A DNA stretch of 64,000 bases, from positions 69,056,573-69,120,572 of the forward strand of contig CM034305.1 of assembly GCA_019925795.1 (NCBI GenBank), read 5' to 3'. The notes beneath the pieces are model-generated. The model saw only the letters and a list, made by a program, of their open reading frames with translations. It searched no databases and had not been told where the DNA came from. This DNA comes from Dendrobium chrysotoxum. Lineage: Eukaryota; Streptophyta; Magnoliopsida; Asparagales; Orchidaceae. Below, in pieces: positions 23,001-35,000 of this stretch. The number at the start of each line of letters is the position of its first letter. Positions within the stretch are counted from its first letter, which is position 1. Made by a program: the position numbers and the translations under genes.

Positions 23001-26000
23001 CTTTTTGTCGTTTTAATTAGTTATAACTAATTTTAAATAATAATAATTAGTTATAAATAATAATTAATTACCATTAAAATACTAATTATAAATAATTATA
23101 TTTAATTATAATTACTTTATAATTAATTAATAATTAATTACAATTAAAAAATAAATAATCATAATTAAATTCAATTAATTATGATTAATTTATAATCAAT
23201 TAGTAACTAATTTTAATTAAAAATAATGAATCATAACTAAACTTAATTAATTATAATTAAATAATAATAATAATTAATTAAAATTAAAATAACTAATTAT
23301 AATTAAATTCAATTAATTATAATTAATTCAAATAGAAATTCAACATAATTTTATACAAGATTTGAACTAGATTAAAGCAGGATTTATGCTAAACCTTTTT
23401 TTATACAAGGTTTGATCGCACTGTAAATCTCATGGCCAAATAAACTCTTTGTTTCCTCACTTAGCCGCAAATCCTAGGTTTACCAAACCTGTACTTCGGC
23501 AGATTTACTAGATCTAGCCGAAGGAGCATGTGCAAGGGAGATAGTTACCTTCATTGTGAAGGAGCTCCTATCGTTGCCTCCGATCAAATGAAGTAACTTC
23601 TGATCCAGGAGGGAGGGAACGTGGGAGCGAAGTCGGACAGAGGCGAAGGAGGCGGAGAGGTTAGGGCTTCTCTCTCTCTCTGTCTCTCGGCTCGCTCTCT
23701 CTCTTTCTTTGTTTCCCTCTCTTGGCTCGCGGGAGGCAGCGACGGGGTCCGGCCTGGAGGTTGGAGTCGGGAGTGGGGAGGAAATCGGAGAAGATGCAGA
23801 GGTCAGGACGGTGGGTTGAGCGGCTCTGGTTGTGAGCTTGGGAGGATTTGTGGCTGTGGAGTTCAGAGCTGGGGCCGAAGACTTGCGAAGGGCTCGGAGG
23901 CTGGAAGCGAGTGAGAGAGAGGTGTCGTGTGAGGAGCCTTCGTTCACATTTTAAAGGCGAAGGCAGAGGTGGGATCGAGGCGAGATTGCGCACGCGAGGG
24001 ATGGGCTTCTGGCTTCGGCGCCGTTTCGCAGAGCTGACACTGTAGCAGACGGCGCGATCTTTGCAGGATTCGCATATGGCTTCGCCTCAGGTAATTTTTT
24101 TTTGATTTTGTCTGTTTCCTCTGGCTGTACGGGAAGGTCAACAACACATGATATCACACCCTTCATCTTCTTAACAAACTGTGGGCTCCGAAAATTCGGC
24201 CCCAGCCTCCCCCGTTGCTTTTCGGGGGAGTTTTAACGGATTAAGTTCCGGTAAATTTTGCAAGGCAGATGAGTTTGTAGATAAGACACTACCTAGAGAT
24301 TTCGCCCTCATTTTGTGAGGATTTTATGATCTAAGTTCTGGTTTCCTATAGGCGCAAGCCCCTATAGTTAATTACCCCTCCTGATAATGAGAGAGAACTT
24401 TCGATTAAGGCTAGTCGTCAATCAGATACGTAGAGATACGTATTATCTGACATATAGTAGCAGCATGGGCTTGAGAATTTGAGATTTGATATTTAAAAAT
24501 AGAAATTTTACCATCTTGCACTTAAAGCGGATGGTGGGGGAATGGATGATAAGACCCGATCAAGATCCCATGGTTTTGTTGTCCCGGGCCATCGTGGTCC
24601 CTGGTCTACTTAGTCAGAGGAGGTAGTCGACCCAACCTGATAGAAGGATCCCTGTTAGCAGCCATGGGTTGCGTCGTCCAAGGGTACCTTGTAGACTTGA
24701 GGGGAGTATTTGTCTAAGGGGACAAATTTGAATCCACCTTAGCTAATAGAGGGCTTTGTGCCCTATCGATCATATCCTATTGATTCATATCTCAAGGATT
24801 TGATGCCATTAAGGAATGTATTAGCTCTGGCCATAACTGTTATCTCGTGGTGCTATTTGGCGGCAAAACCATTCGGTTCAGAGGGCCCCGGGTCATAACC
24901 GTTTATCCTGCGGTGCCATTTGGCAGCAACACCGCCGGTCAGAGGACACGTACCACGTCTTTACTGGCAGGAGATTATTTGAGAATGGATCCTAGTGATA
25001 TTTTCGACCAAGCATTAGCTCTATGTGAGTTGAATTAAATTTCAATTTGTTCACCCGACAAACGGTTGTGGAGGGTGGATGAATTTTGCATTAAGTGATT
25101 TGATGGATTATTTCAATTTTAAATATTTGAAATTTTGGAATATCTGGAATTTGGACTTTTATGGGTATTTGGGTGAAACTTTGGAAGGCATTTGAATACT
25201 TGGAATTAACCCCTCCGGTTGATATTTTCTGTTCAACACGGCCATCATCGGGGTGACTGAGGTCATTTGAAAATATTTGAATTTTGGTGGAAGTTTGAAG
25301 GCTTTTAAATTATTTGAAATTAACTCTTCCGATTGAGATCTGCATTCAACACGGCTTTCATTAGGGTGTTTGGGGTCATTTCCATATTTTATTGATTGAA
25401 CCTTGTCGACTTTGTCTGCTTTGTCAACAGAGGATCGGGTTTCGTGGGATTTATGCCTTTGTGAGTGAATTTTCTTGATTATAGGCCTTGAAGTCCTAAT
25501 ATGAATGTGTTAAAACAAATATCCCAGTCGATGTCGTGACCGTACATTTGTTTGATAGCTCGAGCCGTATCGACTCCTATCTATTCACGTAGAAGGATCG
25601 GGCTCGATCTTGAATTCACTTATGAACCCCTAAGCCTCACTTGTGTATTGATAACACGCTCGCTAGGGCCCATGCAGGGGTATTATACATCCCCTTCTGT
25701 GTACTTATGTGCATACATATTACAGTGCATATGCGGGGATGTTTTGGGATATTTGACATTGCTCGGTTACGTGGGAAACCCTCGTTTGAATACAACGTTC
25801 TATTTGGAAGCTTGCACACACATTCTGTCCATTTATAAGGATATTGCAGATCTGGTGGAGTAGCGTCGTACTATAGTCATTTGCCCGTTGCATACAGGTA
25901 GACTGTCGTGCACTACTTATTGCTTTCTGCAGGTGGATTGTAGTGTACTAACGAATCTCCTGCTTGTGCTAATGGATAACTATATTCAATGTAGTTCTCT

Positions 26001-29000
26001 TACATTTGTTCACATATAATCTGTTGTATGCTCAATGAATTTCCTACGACAGCTCGTAGGTATTTGTATTTGTTGCCAATTGGTCACTTTTGAATTGCAA
26101 AGGACTTGTATATTTGCTCTCCACCAAATAGTTGTTGATTGTGAGGGTATCTCTGCAATCATTGTATGCTATTCATGACTTTTAGGAAATCAATGTATTT
26201 GCCTAACATTGAATTACTATTGGTTGTAGAAGTATCCCTACAGTCATTGCATGCTGCATTGAGTGTGTTGACAAGAGACTTCATTGTTTACAAGGAGTCT
26301 TATTGTTTGTAGGCGATGAGTCACAAGTGCCACGATTCTTCTACAATGTTTAGAGGGAATTCATTGCATTCATTGTACATTCATCATATAATCTTCATAC
26401 TTCATTCATGTATGCATTGCTATGTTCATTACATGCATCACATTTCCTTCCATAAGCATGAATGTTGTTATATTTTTCCACCCTCTTCTTGTCACTTAGA
26501 AACAAGTTGAACGCGCAAGTTCTTTGTCTTCAAAGACGATTCATAATATGCATAATGAGTTTGGCATGTTGATTGTATGTTGCCTACGTCTGCCAGTATT
26601 TTACCACGAGTCCTTTGCTTGCGAATGGGTTACAATTATGCTTGCAATAGTTTGACATATCAGTTCGTGTATATCTACTTGGATACTCAAGATTTGTTCA
26701 TTGAACCAAAGTCTGATTCCATGTGTTTCAAGTCTTTTAGCATTCATTTGAATTCTTCGAATCAAAACGTATCATTTGCACTTATTTGTATGTTGGTGTT
26801 AATCAAAAGTTTTTGCATGCATGGTAGGCCTCCATTTGGACTTGAATCTTGCTTGATTATGTTTGGATACCTTCCTCCACAAGTCTCCTATTATATGTTG
26901 AGATTCATTCCAAAATTCTCCACAAATTCATTTAGCATTTGCTTTCAAATTGAAATGATACTTCTTTATCCTTCATTGAGAGCTTTGTGTTAGGATCCAA
27001 ATCGATCCCTTGCTCAGATGTTGGCTTTCACTTAGGTGATTAAGACCAATTAATATATCCATTTGAACCCATTAATCCATGATTTGCACTTCGTTAATTC
27101 CTTGGTCCAATTTTCTTTGTAGTCACAAATCTTGTTCCTTGTAGTCTTGTTCAAATTTAAGCTCAATTTAACTGAATCCCCTGCGGTCCATGCAAGTTCA
27201 AGTTTTTGAGTTCAAGTCTAAGCATGGTTCGTGTTGTACACTTAGAAGTGCTTTGTTATTTGAATTAAGCTTGGTCCGTTGCATTTTAGTCATTAAACTT
27301 CAGGTCCTCTGTATTTTGTCCAAGTCCTTGTCTTTTAATATGTAAATTCAAATTCTGTGTTTAGTCCCTTTTTAATTATCCAAATTCAAGATTTTAGTGG
27401 TTCATTTAAGTTCAAATTAAGCCTCTTTCCTTTTGTTCGAATTCAAGTTTAAGTTTAAGTTCACAAGTTCAAAAGTCCTCTGTTGTCCAAATTTGTTCAA
27501 GTCTTCTACGTTTCAAATAGAATTTTGGCAGCCTCCCGGCGTCTCCCCCATTTAGGGGAAACTACAGGAGTCATAGCCTGTCCATCACGTCAAGAAAGAC
27601 ATGCACGGTCGATGTCGCGGGACACCGCGACCGTAGTCTTCGTCTGCACCACACCAAAAAAGGCGTGCATGGGTCTTCAAAAGCTCATGTTTGAAAAAGC
27701 AGTTTTTCCCCGCGTACGAGTACTTACATTTTTGCCCCGCCGTGCTAAGAAAAGCGCGCACAGGGATTGCCTGCCTCACTGTAAGCACCGCACCAAGTTC
27801 CCTCCCACCACGCTAAGAAAAGCATGCATGGGTGGTCCCTTGGTGCGCCACGAACATCGAAAATAGGACTTTTACGAATTCCCTCCCACCGTGCTAAGAA
27901 AAGTGCGCATGGGTGATCGTTCGTCGCGCTGCAAGAGCTAATAATTGGTTTTCGAAGTTTAAGAGGTTATACCTTGACGAGGGAATGTCGGTGGGGTTGG
28001 CACACAAATTGAGATAAAATATTCCTTTCTCTTTTTTTTTGGATTTTTCTCTTTTTTTTTGCTAATTTTCTTTTCCCCTTTTTTTTAACTCTTTTTTGTA
28101 TCTTTTCCTTTTTTTTCTTTGGAAACTTTCTACTCTCCTTTTTTTTAAACATCTTTTTCTTTTCTTTTGGATACTTCCTTTTTTATTTAACTAATAATAT
28201 TATTAATAATGACTAACTAATATTATTAAAAAAACTAATATTATTTATAATATTAGTAACTAATAATATCAATTATAACTGAGGAAGAGAACTGGGTTGG
28301 GTAGGCTGAAAGTTTGTGATAGATTGAAGGAATTGGCATATTGTCGGGTCCTTGAAGAGGCTGTGGATGCCAGATTTAGATGGGCAAGTCGGGGTTCTCG
28401 GTTAGAAGGGATTGGATGGAGTTCGGTTTCTTCAAGCCACTGGATTCGACACAGTGGATTGTGGGGCTCGGCGGAGTGTAGCTTGCGACAGAGAGGAAGG
28501 GGGCTCGGGTAGGTCTGGCTTGCAGAATGATGAGGCTGGGCAAGGGATTTGGTCACAGAAACTCGCGAAAGGGAGAACGTTATCTTCACAGTTGGTGAGC
28601 TCCCTTCATTTCTTTCAATCAAAATGTTGTAGCTTTCGGTCCGAAGGAAAGGGAGCATCGTTAAAGGGGCAAAGTTGACTAACAACAAAGGAGCCGAAGA
28701 AGCATGCGAAAGGGAGAACATTGCCTTCACAGTGAGGGAGCTCCCTTCGTTACTTCTGATCGAAATGTTGTAACGTCCAATCCAATGGGAAAGGAACATC
28801 ATCGACGGGGGGCTGAGATCGGGAGGGGTTCAGCTTTGAGGAGGTTGGACACGGGCTGTGTTTGACTGGATAGCTTGCGTCGGCTTGGTCGGGAGAGATG
28901 AGGAAGGCAGCGACGGGTTAGGCCGTGGGTTTGGTTCGGAACTGAGGAAGAAAAGTCAGAGCTTGGCAAGAGGTCTGCGAGATTTTGAGCGTATGTTGAA

Positions 29001-32000
29001 GTGTCGTGGGAGAGGAAACGAAGGCTTCGTTTGGCCCCTTTTTATCGCAAGCGGGAGTGAGGCCTTCACATGCGGGAGAAGTGACCTTTCAGCGCCGCTT
29101 GCAGAGGTATGGTCCTGTAGCAGGAGGTGGGATATCTGCAGGATTTTCGGTATCAGCTCTGGACCAGGTAATCATTTTCACATTATTTTATTTTATTTTG
29201 TCTATTTCCTTTTGGTTATAGTGTGGAGGTCAACACAAACTTTTTATCTTGAGTCTTTGGCTTTTATATCAGTCTTCTTTTCCACCGAGAACTTTTGGTA
29301 ATATATTCTTAGACTCGAGGTCCAAATGTCATGCCTCGATATTCACCTTGTATATCATGTGTGGATTGCTCTTGAATTACCATGACTAGGGATATAAATG
29401 AGTCAAGCCAAGTTTGAGTTACCTCTAGCTTTAGCTTGAGTTTGATTAATAAATTGAGTTCGAGCTTGAGCATGAGTTTAATTCTATGAATTCATGTCTG
29501 CTCACAAGCCGGCTGATTTATAATGAAGGAGAGAAAATGATTATGATTCAAGCAATTATTATAATAAAATTATAAAAAAGTTTGAGAAATTAAAAGATAA
29601 AGATTAAAGAATCACTTAATATAAAAAATGAGATAATTTTTTGATGTTTTTAATAGCTTGGTACTTAAACTCCTGAATTCTTATATATTTTAAGAGTATT
29701 TTATATTAATATTTTTTTTTAATGAGACAGCTTGCAAGCTAATGAATCGAATTGAGGCTTTGACTCAAGCTTGACTCGTTAACTCATCGAGCTCGATTTA
29801 CGAGCATTTATTGAGCCGAGCTCAAGTTGGCTTGACTTACACCGCTAACCATGACCGATGACAACCTTCTTAGTGGAGTTTTCTTGGCTTCATTGAGTGG
29901 CCTTTAATACATCATAAGTCTTTTCTTCTTGACAACTTTAGAACACTATCTACTCTTATAGATAAGGATTCAAATGGGGCCTAATAACGTTGAGCCCAAA
30001 ATGACTACTTCAAATCACATATGAGATTGTTATGTTCACCCATTTTAGATTCACAAATTTGTTATGGGTGGGGACAATCGCCAGTGGCTCTGAAGTTTAT
30101 TGTTAATCTATTGTTTCGGAAACAAGTGTTGGGCTCTTAATTCTACAATATATTAACGTATTCATGTCATAATTATTCGACAAGTTTTATGTTGGTTATT
30201 GACTACCTAACGGAACCCTCTGCTTTTCTCATTGCACAAGGCATGAAGTTGAACCTTCCTTAAATGGAGCAAAGCTATCCAAAAAGAAGAAAAAAAAGGC
30301 GCAATGTAGAATTAAGAGAGACCTTTTGACAAGACCTTAGACAATAATGCATGTAAGGGGCATTGCAGCAGCTCTGGCATTAACAATTGAAATCTCAAGG
30401 CCGCCTAACTAGATGATTACTTTAGACTTTCATGTATATATTAATGACAACATTGATCAACTGAACCCCAACTATATGGCGAAGGGATTATTTTCAAGAT
30501 TCATTCTATATAAATGAAAAATGGGAATAACTAATATGCAATTTATGTCACCCCACACTAGCACAAATAAATTAGTAGGCTCTATATGATTATTTCAATA
30601 GTTGAGAACCACCCTCAAAAAGAAATTTTAGTTTGTAAAAAAAATTATTTTAGGGATAATTTTAAATATCGATTTTCTTATACTTTTGCTGCCATCATAA
30701 CTTGCATGCTAAAAGCCAAAAATAGAATGAGAAACCTTCCATAAAGGAGTTAGAAATCTTCGAAATTTTATTCCCAGCTCTTTTGAGAGAGTTTATAAAT
30801 TTAGGTCAAAATTTTCAATAAGCAAATTAGATTGGAGATAAGTTACTATTCAAATATTTTGCTCCCATTTTTTGAGAAATTTATAATTTATTTTTAGGTT
30901 TTCATAAGCGCAAGCCCATGTGATTAATTTTCCCATCCAGTAATGAAAGAGAATTGTCAATTAAGGTGAGTTGTTAGATGCTAAGTAGTTAATGCATAGT
31001 AGCAATAAGTTTAGGTTTTAGAATTAAGAAAATTTTCGGCCTTCAGCTCAAGTAAATGGTTGAGGAATGTTGGCAAACTTGAATAAAATCCTATAATTCC
31101 ATCATACCAGGTTAAACGTGGAGTTAGTCGACTCAATTTGATCGAAAGATCCTTGTCAGCAATCATGGTTTCTTAGGTTAAATTTGGAGTTAGTCAACTC
31201 AATTTGATCGAAAGATCCTTGTCAGCAATCATGGTTTCTTCGCCCATGGGGACTTCATAGACTTGAGATGAATATTTATTTAAGTGGACAATTTTAAGTC
31301 TAGCTTAGCAAATAAATAGTTTTATGCTCTATCAAGTGTACCCTATGATTCACAACTCAAATGAGTTGGAGCCATTGGGAAAAATTTGCGCAATAGTCAT
31401 GAACGTCATATAATTGTGCTATTTTATAACAAAATCACTTGGATAAAGAGCCTCAGTTATAACATTTTGCATATGGTACTATTTGGTAATAAAACTACTA
31501 GTTAGTGGATATGTGCCACGTATTTATTAATATGAAAGCTATTTGTTCATAGTTATATGCTTGATATGATAATGAATCTTTGAGAGCTAATGCTAATCTC
31601 AAAGTTTTCATATTTGACAAAAGATTGCAAAGGGTGAATGAGTTTTTGTTTTAAGTATGGGAGCATATATTTGATTGAATATGTTGAACTTTGTGATTTT
31701 TCCTAATATTTTTTAATTTTACTTGAGTTTAACCAAAAATGGTTTCACGAGGATTTTAGGGCTTTTTAAAAATGGTGCCCCTCTAGTTGAGATTCTCAAT
31801 CAATGTGACCATCATCTAGGTGCATTGTTTTATTAAAATTTGGTACTTCAACCTTGTTGGCTTCGCCTGCTCACTTACAAAGAATCGAATTCTTATCCCG
31901 TCATGGTTGAATCCATTTGGATGTTTGTTATATTATATACCTCATTAACTCTATCCCGTATGTACAGGGTTAGATCTATAGATTGGGACTTTACGACTTA

Positions 32001-35000
32001 CTCTATAGGTAGGTTGGTCTGCTTGAGTGTTCATATACTATATTAATGATTTTGATTTTTGAACGTAGTGTTTATGAGGTTTCAAAATAAATTGCATGCG
32101 TTTTAGAGTAGTTGTACCCTCTTCTTGATGCAAGTCAAATGTGAGTTCACTTTATTTTTTTGTATCCATAACAATTTTAGAGATCAAGTTCAAATGTCAA
32201 GCATGTTTGTCAGAGCACATGTGAATGTGTGATTGATTCAATTTTGGTAATTTTAACATTTTTATCACATATGTGCCATTTAATGTATGTGCATAGTGCA
32301 TTTACACATTTCATTATGTACTATCCTGTTTCCATATCTACTAGCGTGGTGTTCTTATGCACATTTCAATTTTCTTGTGTGTTTTGCATACTTTTTGATG
32401 TATTTGTATGGCACACTTATACACTTTTTATGCTTGCACTATGTGTTTTTTCTTTCTTCGATGCATTTCACACAGTAACTTGCAAACTTTTAAGTGCATT
32501 TACGCTATTTGTCTACATGCTTTTTGAGATGTTGCAATTGAATTTGAGTTGCATTTGCATGATGTTAAAATACTTAATTTTTATTGTTTGCATAGATGTT
32601 TGGTCATTAATGCGTTCAGTTTTTCATTTTGAGTTCTTAATCAACATCTTATATGTGTTTGCATGCTTTTTGAGATGTTGCAATTGAATTTGAAAGTTGT
32701 ATCAAGTCGAGCATTCATGATGTTAAAATACTTAGATTTTATTGTTTGCACATAAGTTTGGCTATTAATGCGTGCTCTATTTCATTTTGAGTTCTTGATG
32801 CATTAGTGCGGTGTGCTTGCGCACTTTTTAATATGTTTGCATGTTTCACTGTATATGCTTTTTGATACTTGCATTATGCATCCACACTTTTCTCTGTGCA
32901 TTCACACAGTGCAGCTGTAAATTTTTTTGATGTATTTGCACTTTGTGTTTTCATGCTTTTTGAGATATTGCAATTGAATTTGAATGTTTGATGGAGTTGC
33001 CAATGCATGATGCTCAAATACTTAGATTTTATTATTTGCATAGATATTTAGTCAATTAATGCATGTAATGTTTCTGTTTGAGTTCTTAATGAAGACCTTC
33101 TATTTTCTTGCATGTATATATTACTAATCAGGTGGTGTAGAAGTTGAGTTGAAATTTTGTTATGAGTTAGAATCTTATTACGCATTTCAAAAATATAATG
33201 ATTTTTAATTTTATATATATTGTTAATAAAACTTTTGGCACCCTCCCGACGTGGCCCCTCTATATGGGGCTTCTATGGGAGTGTAGGCCTTCCCACTTCA
33301 CTTGAAAAGCGTGCATGGTCTATATGGGGCTTCTATGGGAGTGTAGGCCTTCCTACTTCACTTGAAAAGCGTGCATGGTTAGGGTTTGTAAGACATTGCA
33401 ATTGGGGGTCTTCCTATCCATTGCATTACAAAAAGGGCATAATCATCACCTGCATAAGAGAACATGCAAAAGTTTTTCGTTGTATTTGAAAAATGCACAC
33501 CAACACTTGAGCATGAATTTCTGCATCACATTGGAACAAAGTGCACAAAAACTTATTTATTGAGGTTTTTCATCATACCTTGCGAGCAAGGTAATCAATG
33601 ACGAGGGGACAATGAGTTCGCTTTAAGAATGAAACACATTTTTGATAAATTTCCTTTTTTGTCTCTCTCTCTCTCTCTTTATTTTTTTGAACTCTTTGTT
33701 TCGTTGTTTCTCTTTTCTTTTTAATGGATAAAAAGTGAGAGAAAGTATGTGATGAGATACTCATCAATTATAGAGGGGTGGTTGGCTATGATTTTTGGCG
33801 AGAGTTGAGTTGGAGATGGGTTATAAAGATGAGGTGGAGGGATCGTCAACAAGGATGTCATAGGTGTTTGTTGGCAAAGAGGGTGTGTAAAACCCAAGTA
33901 TTTTATAAATTTTGCTAATTTCATATTAACAATTAATTACTATTAATTATTCATTAGTCTTGTTAATTAGACAGTACTCTTAATATATGAATTAAATATG
34001 AATCCTATATCCATTTAGCCATCCAGAATTTCGTTTCCATTCAGCCATCATAAGCATCGTTTGGCTCACGTTAATTGATTGGCTCACATTAATTGGTAAC
34101 TGCTGTAGAATAGCAGTTATGTATGAACCCTCCTAGTCCTTTCTACCATAATGTCACGTAAGCCAACAGATAGAGTATCGGGTAAAGGATTGTAAGAGAA
34201 TTCTAGTGCAGGCAGTGGGAATTCAGCACAGGAAGTTGCTGTATGAGTGCGACTGAAGGAAAATCATTTGGAAATTGTAGCAGATTTCGGTGAAAACAGG
34301 GAGCTGATAGCAGATTTCGGTGAGAGCATAGTGCAGGAATCACTGTGGATTTGTTCGACACAGTGATTGGAGGCATAATAGCAGAGTTCGGCTGTGTAAG
34401 GGATTCTTATTGAAGGAAATTTTTCTGGAATTCCTGTAGGGAATTTGGCCACTATGCAGGTTTCGGCACAGTTCAGAAATTCCTGTAGCAAAGCATTGTC
34501 ACCGTGAAAATCAGGAAACGGCTCATTGCATTGAGATCAGTATTGTTAAAACAAAGGTCTTGGATTGGATTTGGCATGTGAGAACAATAGAAAGAAAGAA
34601 GAAGAAGAATAAATAGTAGAAGAAAGGAGGTAAGAATTATGATGTTTGTAATTATCATTTATATTACCTATTCAATAAAGTTTCTAAAGATGATAATCCT
34701 AATTTTATTTTAGGTTTCATGAGATTTGTGCAGAAGGAAAGTTTGGAGGTAAAATTATGTTAAATATAAGTTGATGCTATACACTTTATTGAATAATAGA
34801 TTGAGATCTTTATAAGATTAGAGAAGTGATTGTAGGTGACTTACAAGCATAGAAGAGTAAGAGGTAGAAGATTGGAAAAGACAGTTCATCAGGAAGGTAA
34901 GTTGTGTAATTTTAATTTACAAACATATAAATAATTAATTATATAAATTTATGATATCACTTGATTATTTGAAGTGATAAAGGCATAATGAAGATTCTAA

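Larger units (their letters stand above)
19167..24143 (-). mobile_element. unit A: 5-kb LTR-like repeat
   Basis: Begins TGTGGGCTGCAAAA on the + strand and ends GGTCAACA; unit B (24180-29235) repeats it in the same order. Shared blocks include AATTCGGCCCC, AGGCGCAAGCCCCTATAG, GGATCGGG, GACTGTCGTGCACTACCTG-like text, GGCAGCCTCCCGGCGTCTCC, a hairpin array (22496-22886) and a terminal GC-rich part (23560-24090). There is no coding capacity. Size, TG...CA ends and GC-rich end suggest a giant LTR of an Ogre-like gypsy element. The minus-strand direction is inferred from copy D, whose homologous block is followed by a tRNA-Arg primer-binding site. An internal 155-bp duplication at about 20460-20740, absent from B, contains ACGTCACGTGTG, a G-box-like core. 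Confidence 0.65.

Noticed and set aside
23480..24166. Several overlapping ORFs (65-155 codons) in the GC-rich end of unit A
   Set aside because: They are rich in Arg, Ser and Pro owing to GC composition, are not kept in unit B and match no family.
24090..29170. Splice-donor-like CAG|GTAAT near the end of units A (about 24090) and B (about 29165)
   Set aside because: It lies on the + strand, opposite to the inferred reading direction of these LTRs, so there is no support for splicing.
28269..29301. ORFs of 177 and 147 codons in the GC-rich end of unit B
   Set aside because: Same reason as in unit A; frames do not correspond between the two units.
32229..32687. 152-codon hydrophobic ORF
   Set aside because: Composition-driven Phe/Leu/Cys-rich frame through T-rich tandem repeats; no conservation elsewhere in the window.
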